A stretch of DNA of 64,000 bases, taken from the NCBI GenBank assembly GCA_030544215.1, contig JARZZO010000016.1, forward strand, positions 54,601,501 through 54,665,500, in the 5' to 3' direction. This DNA is from Zantedeschia hybrid cultivar (Eukaryota; Streptophyta; Magnoliopsida; Alismatales; Araceae). Under the pieces are notes generated by a model. It had not been told where the DNA came from. It did no database searches and was given only the letters and a program-made list of their open reading frames with translations. Shown in pieces: positions 1 to 12,705 of the stretch; within the stretch, counting starts at the first letter, position 1; the number at the start of each line of letters is the position of its first letter. A program made the position numbers and the translations under genes.

Positions 1-617
1 TAAAATACAGGTAGAAATACAGGAGAATCCTCCCGAGGGGAGGGGTAGAGTAGATCTAGAAGAGAATCTTGACCGAATGACCCACGTGATGGGGTACGAT
101 CGGACAAGTAGGAAGTTTCCTCAATGAGGATTTGGGAGAAATTTGATGCCAAATTGACGTTTTTTTTTTTGAGAAAAGATGAATTAATCATAAAACAAGA
201 ATGTAGGTGAATAGGAGGAGAATGGGATGGAGGAAGCGGCACTAAGGCCAAAGGATTGGGGGGATCATACAGTAGTATGTCCCATATCAAATCATAAATC
301 CTCTCTGGATCGAGAGGAGGTTGGAGAATGAAGTCCCACGGGGATAGGGTGATCATGATGGGCAGAGCCCGTGGAATATCTTCGGTAATGACCCGCGACT
401 AAGTCGGGGTCAGAAGCAGAGTGCGGAACAAGGTATGAAGTGTGAAAATGTGAGAAGGATAAGTCCCTCTCCAGAGAAGATCCGTGGTATAACTAGCTTC
501 ATAGGGGTCATCTGGCTCCCCTTCATTTGTTTCCTCAGACAACAGTATTCTTTTATCAAAAATGGCACCAAACCCTTCAATCAGTTCATCTATTTGTGGC
601 GGCCACTTAGGTTCTAA
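1..617 (-). mobile_element. Ty3/gypsy element 1, left internal fragment
   Basis: This is the part of the minus-strand gypsy element lying beyond the Harbinger insertion. On the minus strand from 614 a frame reads EPKWPPQIDELIEGFG and then an acidic stretch, with no reverse transcriptase motif before the window edge. I infer it is the spacer between the protease/G-patch region and reverse transcriptase, because its frame picks up where the 13099-13150 side stops once the Harbinger and one TAA copy are discounted. The missing pol domains and the 3' LTR must lie left of position 1. Confidence 0.6.
615..617. other. Target-site duplication TAA (left) of the Harbinger
   Basis: TAA directly precedes the terminal inverted repeat and is repeated at 13096-13098 directly after the other terminus. 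A 3-bp TWA-type duplication is the hallmark of PIF/Harbinger integration. Confidence 0.9.
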
Positions 618-639
618 GGTCCCGTTTGGTATCGGGATA
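618..639 (+). repeat. Harbinger left terminal inverted repeat
   Basis: These 22 bp match 13074-13095 perfectly in inverted orientation, with divergence immediately inside. Confidence 0.93.
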
Positions 640-839
640 GAACGGGGATAGGGATGGATTATACCCGTTTTGCGTTTGGTATGCCAAAAATATGTGAGAA
701 TAAGAGGGGTTAAGAAGAATAGGGTTATCCCCAATAATGAGGTTAAGATTGGGGATAACTCATTCCACGTTTTAGGTGGAATGAGTTAATCTCATTTTTT
801 CATCCCCGTTTTTCTCTCCTCTGCCCCTCTTCCCGTACC

Positions 840-1490
840 CCGACGCCCCTCCGACGAGCAGCACGGCCGATCCCGGCATCCTGCCTCCTTCCGGCTTCCC
901 GGCGACTCCAGCTTCCCGACGGCTCCGGCTTCCCGGCTTCCTCTGCACGGCCGATCCCGGCGACTCCGGCTTCCCGGCGGCTACTCCGGCACCCGGTGGC
1001 TCCGGCTTCCCGGCGACTCCGACTTCCCGGCTTCCTCTGCACGGCCGATCCCGGCGACTCCGGCTTCCCGGCGGCGACTCCGGCACCCGGTGGCATCCCC
1101 ATTTCTCTCGACCCCGACGATCTTTTTCCTCTCCTCTGCCTGTACCCCCGACGCCCCTCTACCCTTCCCTTCTAAACCCTAGCAACTCCGACGAACAGTG
1201 AGTCGACGGCGGCGACTCCGGCATTCTGCCTCCTTCCCGGCGGCATCTCCTTCCCGCGGCGACTTCGGCATCCCGTCTCCTTCCCGGTGGCATCCCGCCT
1301 CCTTCCCGACGGTGAGTGTTTCTCGGCGGCGACCCCGGCATCACGTCTCCTGGCCCGCGGCATCTCGCCTCCTTTCCGGCAGTATCTCCTTCCCGGTGGC
1401 ATCCCGCCTCCTTCCCCGCAGCATCTCGCCTCCTTTCCGGTGGCATCTCCTTCCCGGCGGCATCTCGCCTCCTTCCCGGCGGCAAGGTCT
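840..1490. repeat. GC-rich degenerate minisatellite in the Harbinger leader
   Basis: The block consists of imperfect repeats of CTTCCCGGCGACTCCGG and CCTTCCCGGCGGCATCTC, each about 20-30 bp. It lies between the left terminus and the first gene and may be promoter or 5' leader sequence. The many overlapping open frames on both strands follow from high GC content and repetition; their arginine, glycine and proline composition shows no domain. Confidence 0.7.
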
Positions 1491-2195
1491 TCTCTTCCCC
1501 TCTGTTTATTGGTTCTCTGCGTCTCGTGGCAAGGTGTTTCCTTTCCTTTCCTCTGTTGGTTGCTCCTTTGCTCCTGTACATCACGTGTTCTTCGGATTTT
1601 TCCTTCCATGTTCCTGCAAACAATATATATGGCTATCATTTTTTCCTTCCCTGTTTTTGAAAATGATGCTCCTATTTTATTTTCCCCTGCTATAGGCGAT
1701 CGGTTGTGGTTGTGCAGCAATTATATGGTGCTTTCCTCGTTTTCTCCTTTCTTCTTCCTGAACATGATGCCCGTATTATTTTTTTATGTTGGGAATTTGT
1801 TGCTCCTTCTCTGTTGAAATTTGCTGCATTTTCTGTTTGTAATGTGCTGGTTTTTCTCTGTTGTGAATGAGCTGGTCCTTCTCTGTTATGAAGGTGCTGC
1901 TCGTTTCTGTTGGCACTGTGCTGTTGAAAGCATGTGATTACTCATTCCCTCATGTTTCCACATAGCATATGGCGCTATTGCTCCTTCCCTCTGTCGCTTG
2001 TGGTTCCACATAGCATTCCACATACTCATTCCCTCTGTCGCTTGTGGTTCCTCCTCACTTGTATATTTTTTATGTTTCCTCATTGCACGCGTCTGATTGC
2101 TCCATTGATATACACACATATACGTTTTCTTATGATTTTACATTGATCTCATTATTTTATCTTTCTTTGTGTTCAATAATCCTCCCTGGTAAAGA

Positions 2196-3239
2196 ATGAG
2201 TCAGTCTAAGGATGGTAAAAGTAGAGTGGCTAATTGGAGTATCGAAGGTGATCGTACCTTGGTAGATCTTCTTGTAGAGCACAGGGTTAACAACGATGGA
2301 TTTGCCAATGGCAATTTTACGAAAGAGGCTTGGAAGTCCACTGTTGTTAAATTCAATTCCATTTCTAAACTGGGCTATTCACTCTATCATTTGAAGAATC
2401 GTTTCGAAAACCTGAAGAAATTGTATTCCCTATATCTTAATCTTAAGAATAGGACGTCAGGTTGGGGTTGGGATGATGAAAAACATGTGCCTGTCCCAGG
2501 CGACCGAGAGACTTGGGAGGATCTGATAGCGGTATGTGAGTGGGTGTTGTATGACGAGTTTTTCATTTCATTACTTTCAGTCATTCATCACTAATAACAT
2601 GAGCAAATGTTACATTTTTTTCAGTGCAATAAAGAATATAAACAAATACAAGGAAAGCCTTTCTACTTCATGGAACAAATGCACCTGATTTGTTCCACTT
2701 CTTTGGCTAGGGGAGATAATGCTGCACCTAATTCGGGTACCTCATACCTAGATATACGAAGTGAAACTGGAGATGATGATGAAGTGACGGATGTGGACCT
2801 AGGCTTAGACTTCAATTTAAATTGCTTCAATTTAGAGGGTGAGACATCCGAATATAATGTCCAGCATGAAGAAATGCCAACTCCCACACCTAACATGAAT
2901 GAGGAGGCTACTCCTTCACAGAGAAACACTTCCACTTCCACTAATGCTAATAGAAAGAGGAAGCGGGCTACTGATCTTGGTAATGAGCAGATAGATAGGC
3001 TAGTCAAGTTGGGTGAGGAAAGACTCAAATTGACAAGGGAGATTGTGGAGCATCAAAAAATGTCAGCTCCGTCCGTTGCAACAGCTCTTCAGGAGTTGAT
3101 GAAAGTCACTGGAATTCCGCAAGAGTCTTTTTATAAAGCTGTTGATTTGCTGAAGCCTGTCGATGATCGTTCTATCTTTTTATCGCTACCAGATGAATTG
3201 AGGCTTGGGTGGATAATGACCCTCCTAGGCTACTATTGA
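2196..3239 (+). CDS. Harbinger Myb/SANT-like accessory protein (2 exons)
   Basis: Exons are 2196-2531 and 2625-3239. The intron at 2532-2624 has a GTATGT donor and a TTTTTTTCAG acceptor and keeps the frame, giving 316 aa. Residues 10-110 form a Myb/SANT-like DNA-binding domain of the kind found in plant transposon and captured genes (WSIEGDRTLVDLLVEH, then LKNRFENLKKLY, then WGWDDE and WEDLIA). The C-terminal half has an acidic linker, a basic KRKRA stretch that could be a nuclear localisation signal, and a helical tail. In PIF/Harbinger elements this protein binds DNA and brings the transposase into the nucleus. The frame looks intact. The start ATG follows an AT-rich leader and precedes the domain by only a few residues. 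The transposase gene lies about 100 bp downstream in the same orientation. Confidence 0.85.
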
Positions 3240-3343
3240 TATCCTTTAATTTGTTTTTTTAAATGTGATTTCTGTTGTTATTTTTATGTGCAAAACATGA
3301 TCATTTCATACTTGTATAACATAGGATCTTATCTTTTGACAAC

Positions 3344-4851
3344 ATGGAATTCGCTGCTATGAACCCTCCTACCTTTGACATTCTTACATTTATGATGGAA
3401 GAGGAAGAGTATTGGGAACAAGTTGAACACATGGTCATACTTCATTTGTTATCGTCGTCATTTCACACTCATGGTCCTAGTAGGCCAATGCATACTGATA
3501 TAGGTCGAGGGAATAGGTGGGTAAATGAGTTGATGGCAGGCCATGTGGGAAGGTCATATTCCAGTTTTCGGGTGCACCCATAGTTGTTTTTAAGACTGAG
3601 AGATAATCTCATGGAGCGGGGTGCCCTACAAGACACGAAGAACATGTCTGCTACTGAACAATTAGCCATATTTTTGCTTGAGGTTGGCCATGGTATTGGG
3701 AATAGGTTGCTTCGTGAATGGTTTCAGCACTCAGGAGAGACCATAAGTCGTCATTTTAACAATGTGCTCATGGCAATATTGTCAATACGTCGTGACTACA
3801 TCAAGGGCCCTACTTCCGATGAACCGGTGCACCCAAAGATTCGTCGTGATCCAAAGTATTATCCTTTTTTCAAGGTAATATTATTTACCGTACACACCTA
3901 ACATTCTTATCTATGTATCTTTGTGTCGTCATGTGTTTGATTAACTTTATTTCCTATGCCAATAGAATGTTGTAGGTGCAATTGATGGCACACATGTTTC
4001 TGCAAAGGTCCCACATATTGACCAGCCTCGATTTCGAAATAGAAAGGGTGAAACCTCCCAGAATGTCATGGGTTGTGTGAATTTTGATCTAATGTTCACA
4101 TACATTGTTGTTGGCTGGGAGGGTTCTGCTGCAGATATGAAGGTCTTGAGGTGGGCAATGGAGAGTGGAGGTTTTACTGTACCTGAAGGTAAATACTATT
4201 CAATACAGTAATTAAAGTACTCAATTTTGATGCTAAACAATAGCTACAACTTGTATCGTAGGGAAATATTACTTGGTCGATGCTGGGTATGCAAACACCC
4301 CTCAATTCTTAGCGCCGTACCGCGACACTCGATACCATTTGTCTGAGTATAATTCTTCAAGAAGGAATCGGCTAACATATAGAAGTAAGAAGGATCTGTT
4401 CAATCATAGGCATGCTCAGCTACGTAATGTTGTTGAGCGTGCCTTTGGGGTATTGAAAGCCCGATTCACAATTTTAGTAAAACGACCAAATTATCCCATT
4501 AAGACTCAGGCAAAGATTGCAATGGCTTCTTGTGTCTTACACAACTTCATTAGGAAGGAACAAGGCCTTGATTTAATTTTCCAACAAGGAGAATGTGATT
4601 TGATGATGGAGGGAGACAATGAAGTAAACGAAGAGGATAATGTTAATGGCACAGAGGCTGCTAGAGGGGAGAGATTCAGAAACCAAATGGCCACTCGTCT
4701 TTGGGCACAGCACACTAGGCGAGGGTACAATTGCTATACATATCTTGTTTTACATTGGTTATTATTGTATTCATTTTCAAATGTGGTATATGACTGCACA
4801 CCCATTGTCAATTGCAGGCACGGGGAAGAGGAAGGAGGGAATGATCAATGA
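3344..4851 (+). pseudogene. PIF/Harbinger DDE transposase with one in-frame stop
   Basis: Exons are about 3344-3874, 3966-4188 and 4262 onward, with good GT/AG borders that keep the frame. The 3' end is uncertain: either stop 4851 or a further small intron at about 4726-4816. The fold is the DDE_Tnp_4 type. Aspartate 1 is in GAIDGTHV (exon 2), aspartate 2 in LVDAGYANTPQF and the glutamate in VVERAFGVLKARF, the order and context of Harbinger nucleases. The N-terminal part resembles the helix-turn-helix region of plant homologues. A TAG at 3581-3583 interrupts the N-terminal third, just before LFLRLRDNLMERG; everything downstream stays open. This copy should therefore not make a full transposase unless the stop is read through or is a sequence error. 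Confidence 0.88.
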
Positions 4852-5032
4852 CATTTCATATGTTGTATTTTCGATATGTTTACATTTTATTTTCGATGCG
4901 TGGATTTTTTTTCTTTTGCAATACATGGACATTTCATATGTTGTAATGCTACATTTATGTCATCTTTGTTCTACCCCCTGCGAGTGCCATAAGTTGAACC
5001 TTAATATTTCCTTGACATTGACATAGATATAT

Positions 5033-5228
5033 GGTGGAAGCAAATGGTTTCAGTTTGGGTTGAACTGATAGCTGCCTTATACATATGTGGAAGCAAATGG
5101 TTTCTTTTTGGGTTGAACTGATAGCTGCCTTATACATATGTGGAAGCAAATGGTTTCATTTTGGGTTGAACTTATGGTTTGAACTTATGGCTACCTTATA
5201 CACGGATAGAAGCAAACGGTTTCATTTT
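5033..5228 (+). repeat. Tandem repeat, about 62-bp unit, about 3 copies
   Basis: The unit starts GGAAGCAAATGGTTTC and carries TTTGGGTTGAACT and, in the first two copies, GATAGCTGCCTTATACA. Two copies are nearly identical, followed by a third diverged and partly rearranged copy. It lies just downstream of the transposase gene. Confidence 0.85.
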
Positions 5229-5239
5229 GGGTAGACAAT

Positions 5240-6030
5240 CATGACTGTTATGTCCTACTTGGTGTTTCTTGTAAATATAAACATGTGCATGTCTTTTATG
5301 TCCTACTTGGTCTTTCTTGTTCTTGTTCATGCAGATTTCTTCTTATATGCACAGGTTTATATGCTTCAGTTGTTCTTTCTTTTGGTTAAGTTGTTTTTTC
5401 AGTGGGCTGTAAATATAAACATGTGCATGTGTTTATATGCCCCAGTCTATTTTATTTTTATTTTCTGTGGATTGGGCTGTAAATATAAACCGATGCACAG
5501 GTTTATATGCCTCACTTGTTCTTTCTTTTGGTTAACTTGTTTTTTTCAATGTTCTTGTAGATTTCTTCTTACATGCACAGGTTTATATGCCTCACTTGTT
5601 CTTTCTTTTGGTTAAGTTGTTTTTCAATGGGCTGTAAATATAAACATGTGCATGTGTTTATATGCCCCAGTTTTTTTTATTTTTATTTTTATGTGGATTG
5701 GGCTGTAAATATAAACCGATGCACAGGTTTATATGCCTCACTTGTTCTTTCTTTTGGTTAACTTGTTTTTTTCAATGTTCTTACAGATTTCTTCTTATAT
5801 GCACAGATTTATATGCCTCACATGTTCTTTTTTTTGGTTAAGTTGTTTTTCAATGGGCTGTAAATATAAACATGTGCATGTGTTTATATGCCCCAGTTTT
5901 TTTTAATTTTTTTTTCTGTGGATTGGGCTGTAAATATAAACCGATGCACAGATTTATATGCCTCACTTGTTCTTTCTTTTGGTTAACTTGTTTTTTTCAA
6001 TGGGCTGTAAATATAAACAGGTGCATATTA
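5240..6030 (+). repeat. Tandem array, compound unit of about 235 bp
   Basis: Repeats alternate GGGCTGTAAATATAAAC with CAGGTTTATATGCCTCA and pyrimidine runs such as TTGTTCTTTCTTTTGG. About three diverged copies are visible. Short open frames rich in Phe, Cys and Tyr recur with each unit and are by-products of repetition. Confidence 0.85.
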
Positions 6031-6891
6031 AGGGGCAGTGATGATGGGAAGGACAATTCAATTGATGCAAAATGCATGTGAAGGTCTCACAACAACCCTG
6101 CTCATTCAATTCAGGGTGAGTCAGATGGTTGGTTTGTGATGGCAACATATGCATTGCAGGTGATTTTAAAAAAAAAAGGAGAATTGACCATATGAGCCTC
6201 CATTGGGAGTCTCTCACATAATGTGCTGGTTTCTACCTCCCATAGGTATGCATTGTGCTGACAGCCTATGCATTGCATAGGTCTATATGTCCGACTTCTT
6301 TGTGTTATTTTTGATGGAATTGTAATGTGATGATGGGCAATGATGATGGTAAGAACAGTTCAATTGATGCAAAATGCATATGAAGGTCTCACAACAACCC
6401 TGCTCATTCAATTCAGGGTGAGTCAGATGGTTGGTTTGTGATGGCAACATATGCATTGCAGGTGATTTAAAAAAAACAAAGGAGAATTGACCATATGAGC
6501 CTCCATTGGGAGTAATGATGGGAATGACAATTCAATTGAGGCAAAATGCATATTAAGGTCTTACGGCAACTCTTGAGTCGATTGGCTGGTTTGTGATGGC
6601 AACATATGCATTGCATGTGATGTTTTTTTTTTAAAAAGAGAACTGACCATTTGAGCCTCCATTGGGAGTCTTCCACATATTGTGTTGGTTTCTATCTCCG
6701 ATAGGTATGCATTGTGATGGCAGCCTATGTCTATATGTCCGATTGTTTGTTTTGATTTTTTTTTTTGAATTCTAATGTGATAATGGGCAGTGATGATGGG
6801 AATGATAGTTCAATTGAGGCACAATGCATATGAAGGTCTCACGACAACCCTTGAGTCGATTGAGTTGGTTTCTATCTCCGATAGGTATGCA
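6031..6891 (+). repeat. First block of the 277-bp-family repeats
   Basis: Three to four diverged units carry GGCAGTGATGATGGGAA, CAATTCAATTGATGC, TGAAGGTCTCAC and AGCCTCCATTGGGAGTC. The same unit forms the homogeneous array at 9907-11245, so one array was split or seeded twice. The block stops abruptly after GTATGCATTG at about 6891. Confidence 0.8.
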
Positions 6892-9800
6892 TTGGAACAA
6901 TACTTGCTGCACAGCCGTGCTGTATATTCCACATACCTTCCGAGAAGGGTAAAAAAATCCACTATTTCAACAATTTGAACAACAAAGAAGAATCACGAGT
7001 CCTCTGCTAGGGCATTTAGCAGACTAGCTCATTCAATCACCTTGTCAGTATGAAGGAAGGCACCTTATTTGCAGTTCTACTTCTGTCAGTATGAGCCCAG
7101 ATCAGTCTTAAAAAAATGAAAAATGTTTTTTACAACATATAATAAGGATGTTTTAATTTAGAAGGACACTACTTCAAAATTGCCACCTGCTACAATCCCT
7201 TTTCTTAAAAAAATAAAAAATGTTGAACTGGTCAGAATTGGGCCCAAACTCATCTAGATTGGCCTAGGATTGGGTGAGTCTTTTGGCTATTCCAGCTTGG
7301 TTCCTACTAAAAAGGTGTGGGGTTGGGGTGTTCAGCTTGGTTCCTGGTTGGGGTGTGGGGTTGAATTTGTCTGACCATTAAGCTTGGTCCCTGGTTATCC
7401 TTTGAGATGAGCATCACCTTCTTGAAGACCTTCAATTCAAATCTTCATTACGATCTCCCAAGACTTATAACAGAAGGATGGCCAAGTTATAGTGGCCCAA
7501 AGCCAAGTTATGTTACCTCCCTTTGGCTAATGCACATGAGCCCTCTGCTTAATAACAGCAGCTTGCTGTTTGCCTTCAATTGCTATTGGAGTACAGTGAA
7601 AATAAAAAACTTGTCTATTATTTTGGATAGATCAAAGTTGTAAATATCTCTAGAATATGTTAAAAAAAAAATTCTATAATAACTGTCCATATCTAACAAT
7701 TATGCTATCATATTTACAACTCATCATTTGAAGTTTTTGTTTCATGGATGAGTGGAGAAATAAAGATGAAATGCATTGTGAATTTCTTCTACTTTAGTAC
7801 GTAGGGTCTATTCATTTAGATAGATTGTTTAATCCATGTTTGTGTTATTACTTAAAAGTATATGTAATAGATTATTTTAATGATTTAGTCATGTCTACTT
7901 CTTTTACATTTAGTAATGCCTATATACTTTCGGTTATGCCTATTTAGACCTACATATGAGTTATACCTTACAAATTAAAGTTACAGAGTACTTACTATAA
8001 GTTATCAACTGAAGTTAAAATGGTCGGATGTTCCATTATTATTGATCAACGGAGTTGAATGTAAATTTCTTATCCAAACCATCCGAAATCAGCTATTCGG
8101 ACAGTGCTTAATAAGAAAGAGTCGGATACTATAATATCTGTTCTGCATTCGCTGCATTGACAGCCTTACTTCTAGTAGGAGCATCTAACATTATTTTATG
8201 CAAGTCCTATGCCTACATGTGAACCAGTGGTACTGTAGTCAGCTGAAGCTTAGCAGCCTCAGCAAAGTTTCTTATCTAGATTCAGCTATATGCTAGTTGT
8301 CTCCAGTTTTGCTTTGGCGGACAGGCTAGCCTTCGGCTTATGGTCCCCGGAACACGGAACTGTCGGGGCCGGCCGGAGAAGTGTTTATCGGACATGAAAG
8401 CCGGCGAGTAGGGTATAGGAGGCATGGAGGGGCCAGGCTCTGCACCCCCCGACCTGGTCACTCACTGTGGCCTACATGTTGTGTGTGTGCAGGAAACAAC
8501 TGCATGATGATGTTAATTGTGAAGATGACATAACAAGGAAAGATGCATGTTCACATGCTTCAATGAGCCAAATAAAGAGGAGGAAGCTTTGTGTGCCATG
8601 TGGGTCACCCCATGCTTTAGAAAGAGAGGTTTTACTTTCACTTTTATCTTCTTCTTCTTCATTTCCTACCAAGAAGCCTCTGAAAGAGGGCAGAGCAATT
8701 TTCCTAAAGAGCCAAGTTTTCCTGACCTCATCTCACACTGGCTGCATGCATCCCCAAGGTGTGATTTTCCAAGTTGCTGCTAAAGTATTACTATAGTTTT
8801 CCTAATGCTTCTCCTTTAACTAACCTTCTCATCTAATCAGTGGCTAGAGTGGGGGTGGCATCACTACCTCTCATATTTTATGTACAAGTTGGTACAAATA
8901 TTTGTCTTTTGGAAGAAACACTACTCCACAGCTTATTTTTCCAAACATGAGATTGCCTACGAAGGCCCCTCCCCAACCCTGAGAATTCAATACTACCCCT
9001 GTCCTTACCCTGCTTCTTATCTAAGCAAGGTATCATTAATTCATAATTTAATAAAGTGCTGTATGGTAATGAAGTGGTTGTGTATGGTAAGATTAATGAA
9101 ATGTAAGCTTCCGGCCTCGAACAGCATCACAGGTCAAGTCCAACCAGCTCATCTATCGCTGGCCTCGATTTAGCTCTGGCGGTGCAGGCTTAGGTCATGT
9201 TTGGTGTAACTTTATTGGGAAGAAATTTTAAACTTTTGCAAGTTTCAGTCTGGCTATTTTGAGTGAGAGCACCAACTCTAAGCCATTCATAGTCTCTTGA
9301 TTTTTTGACTTTGAACTGGAAACTAGAGATCGGAGCTTCTAAGGTAGGATGAAGATAAAATCTAAAGGTATGTTTGGCCTGTGTTACTACATTTTTCATC
9401 AAAAACGACTTTCAACTAAAAGTTCTGTCAAATACGTCCTAAATTTTACTGACTCATGTGGGGGATTCCCTTCCCCCCAGTGAGGTACTCTATTTTTTTT
9501 TTCCCCACCCTGTTGACACCTCAAGTACGTGCCTGTTTTGTGGTCTGCTGACAGATGAATTCCATGGAAGGTACAGGATAATGTTCTGTAGGTTGAGGAG
9601 AAAACAAGGAATGAAATTAACAGTTACATGGTCTTGTTCTGCAATCTATAACTGTCAGATGGAAAAAATTCTATGACAATGGCAAAGTTAGACCGCCATG
9701 CCGTGTCTCCATCCATCCACAGGCTCACACGCCTTCGCAGGCGCCACCGCTACGTAAAAGATTCGTAGCCGCCGGCCACCACCACCACGTTCGGACATGA

Positions 9801-9906
9801 CTGCCTGTGTTTAGCGTAACTTTTAGTCGTGTTCTATGTTAACTTAAAACACAGGTCGTGTTCAATATTTAAAGGGGAAGATTAATGTAAGCAAGACAAA
9901 ATTTGG
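6892..9906. other. Unique stretch between two blocks of the same repeat
   Basis: This roughly 3 kb interrupts the repeat family. It is mostly AT-rich, with a GC-rich patch at 8310-8460. A 109-codon open frame at 8467-8796 (+) has no recognisable domain. Segment 9198-9442 begins CATGTTTGGTGTAAC and ends near CAAATACGTCC, and looks like a diverged MITE. I see no transposon ends or clear duplication at its borders, so insertion is an inference. Confidence 0.5.
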
Positions 9907-11245
9907 TAACATATGCATTGCCCGTGATTTTTTTTTTTTAAAAAAAGAACTGACCATCTGAGCCTCTATTGGGAGTCTCCCACATATTGTGTTGGCTTCT
10001 ACCTCCCATAGGTATGCATTGTGATGGAAGCCTATGTATGTATGTCCGATTGTTTGTTTTGTTTTTTTTTTTGAATTCTAATGTGATAATGGGCAGTGAT
10101 GATGGGAAGGACAGTTCAATTGAGGCACAGTGCATATGAAGGTCTCACGGCAACCCTTGAGTCGATTGAGTGGTTTGTGATGGCAACATACGCATTGCCC
10201 GTGATTTTTTTTTTTAAAAAAAAGAACTGACCATCTGAGCCTCTATTGGGAGTCTCCCACATATTGTGTTGGCTTCTACCTCCCATAGGTATGCATTGTG
10301 ATGGAAGCCTATGTATGTATGTCCGATTGTTTGTTTTGTTTTTTTTTTTGAATTCTAATGTGATAATGGGCAGTGATGATGGGAAGGACAGTTCAATTGA
10401 GGCACAATGCATATGAAGGTCTCACGGCAACCCTTGAGTCGATTGAGTGGTTTGTGATGGCAACATACGCATTGCCCGTGATTTTTTTTTTTTAAAAAAA
10501 GAACTGACCATCTGAGCCTCTATTGGGAGTCTCCCACATATTGTGTTGGCTTCTACCTCCCATAGGTATGCATTGTGATGGAAGCCTATGTATGTATGTC
10601 CGATTGTTTGTTTTTTTTTTTTTTTTGAATTCTAATGTGATAATGGGCAGTGATGATGGGAAGGACAGTTCAATTGAGGCACAATGCATGTGAAGGTCTC
10701 ACGGCAACCCTTGAGTCGATTGAGTGGTTTGTGATGGCAACATACGCATTGCCCGTGATTTTTTTTTTTTCAAAAAAGAACTGACCATCTGAGCTTCTAT
10801 TGGGAGTCTCCCACATATTGTGTTGGCTTCTACCTCCCATAGGTATGCATTGTGATGGAAGCCTATGTATGTATGTCCGATTGTTTGTTTTTTTTTTTTT
10901 TTTGAATTCTAATGTGATAATGGGCACTGATGATGGGAAGGACAGTTCAATTGAGGCACAATGCATATGAAGGTCTCACGGCAACCCTTGAGTCGATTGA
11001 GTGGTTTGTGATGGCAACATACGCATTGCCCGTGATTTTTTTTTTTAAAAAAAAGAACTGACCATCTGAGCCTCTATTGGGAGTCTCCCACATATTGTGT
11101 TGGCTTCTACCTCCCATAGGTATGCATTGTGATGGAAGCCTATGTATGTATGTCCGATTGTTTGTTTTGTTTTTTTTTTTGAATTCTAATGTGATAATGG
11201 GTAGTGATGATGGGAAGGACAGTTCAATTGAGGTAAAATGCATCT
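9907..11245 (+). repeat. Homogeneous 277-bp tandem array, about 4.9 copies
   Basis: The landmark GGTCTCACGG recurs at 10141, 10418, 10695 and 10972, an exact 277-bp spacing. Copies differ mainly in poly(T)/poly(A) tract length and a few substitutions, so the array was amplified or homogenised recently. On the minus strand each unit contains the same 65-98-codon frame; it spans the length-variable homopolymer and overlaps its neighbour, which argues against coding. Confidence 0.92.
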
Positions 11246-11767
11246 GAGCCTGAGCCTCAGTTCAGTGTGCTAGTTTCTAACTCCCATAGGTAAGCATTGT
11301 AATGCAACATATGTATTGCATACGTTTATATGTCTGACTAGTTTGTTTTGTTTTTTTGTATATTAATGTTTCTAATAAGAATAGGCAGTGATGATGGAAA
11401 GGATAAATCAATTGATGCAAAATGGGAAGGTTTTACAAAGGTCTCAAAAGATAAGTATTATTTTAAATAATATCATATATCTTTTGCTTGTTATTGAACA
11501 TTTATATTCCCTTTTCAGCATGGTGATAATTCTCCATTCATTTGGTGGTGTCTATGTGAGCGGAAATAACGGTGGTCATACAAACTTTGCAGCTGAACAA
11601 ATGAAGGCATTTTGAAGACGTTTCTGCATATTCTTATTTCATGAATGTAAATTTGAAACATGTTTATTTCTTATGAATGTCATGTACTAAAAAGAGACCT
11701 ATGTACGTTTGATTTTTAAATATTAATGTAAATGAAATTTTAATATCCCATTACATGTAGATGTGTT

Positions 11768-12705
11768 CCATTTATTGTTTAAATTGTCTTTAAAATCAAT
11801 GTGAAGGGACTACGCCGAATATGGTAAATTTATAAATTAATATGTGTGAAAAAATGAGTCACGTCAAATATGTTTTGTTTATGTGTCAATTAATACAAAT
11901 ATAAAAATAAGGGGTCAAGCCAAATAAAATATAAAGTTGTATAATAAATTTTATAATATGTAATATACATAGATAAAATTTAATGTTATTAGTTGTATCT
12001 CAATTAGTTTCATAAATTTGTGTAATGGGAAATAGACAAATTTTAGATGTTTTAATTAATGACATGGAATAATATCTCATCAAATGTATGAAGTGTTCGA
12101 TTTTTTATTGAATATATGTGCGTTTAAAATTAATATGAAAGAAATAAGCTAAATATGATACATTTGATAATTTTACAAAGATGTTCTATTTGTAGAAATT
12201 TTTTTATGAAAAATTAATATAAATATACAAATAACGCCATTTATTGTTTAAATTATCTTTAAAATCAATGTGAGGGGACCACGCCGAATATGGTAAATTT
12301 ATAAATTAATATGTGTGAAAAAATGAGTCACGTCAAATATGTTTTGTTTATGTGTCAATTAATACAAATATACAAATAAGGGGTCAAGCCAAATAAAATA
12401 TAAAGTTGTATAATAAATTTTATAATATGTAATATACATAGATAAAATTTAATGTTATTAGTTGTATCTCAATTAGTTTCATAAGTTTGTGTAATGGGAA
12501 ATAGACAAATTTTAGATGTTTTAATTAATGACATGGAATAATATCTCACCAAATGTATGAAGTGTTCGATTTTTTATTGAATATATGTGCGTTTAAAATT
12601 AATATGAAAGAAACAAGCTAAATATGATACATTTGATAATTTTACAAATATATTCTATTTGTAGAAAATTTTTTATGAAAAATTAATATAAATATACAAA
12701 TAACG
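11768..12705 (+). repeat. Tandem duplication of a 469-bp AT-rich unit
   Basis: Copy 1 (11768-12236) and copy 2 (12237-12705) start CCATTTATTGTTTAAATT and share nearly all positions, with scattered substitutions only. No coding potential is visible. They form the AT-rich right arm of the Harbinger. Confidence 0.9.

Noticed and set aside
772..1817. Overlapping Arg/Gly/Pro-rich frames on both strands
   Set aside because: The GC-rich minisatellite leaves several frames open at once; low complexity and no family resemblance.
9938..11243. Repeated minus-strand frames of 65-98 codons with nearly the same peptide
   Set aside because: They are products of the 277-bp tandem array, overlap each other end to end, and run through length-variable poly(A)/poly(T) tracts; no domain and no promoter context.
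9907..11245. Possible CRISPR-like array
   Set aside because: Units are continuous 277-bp tandem copies with no alternating unique spacers, in a plant transposon.
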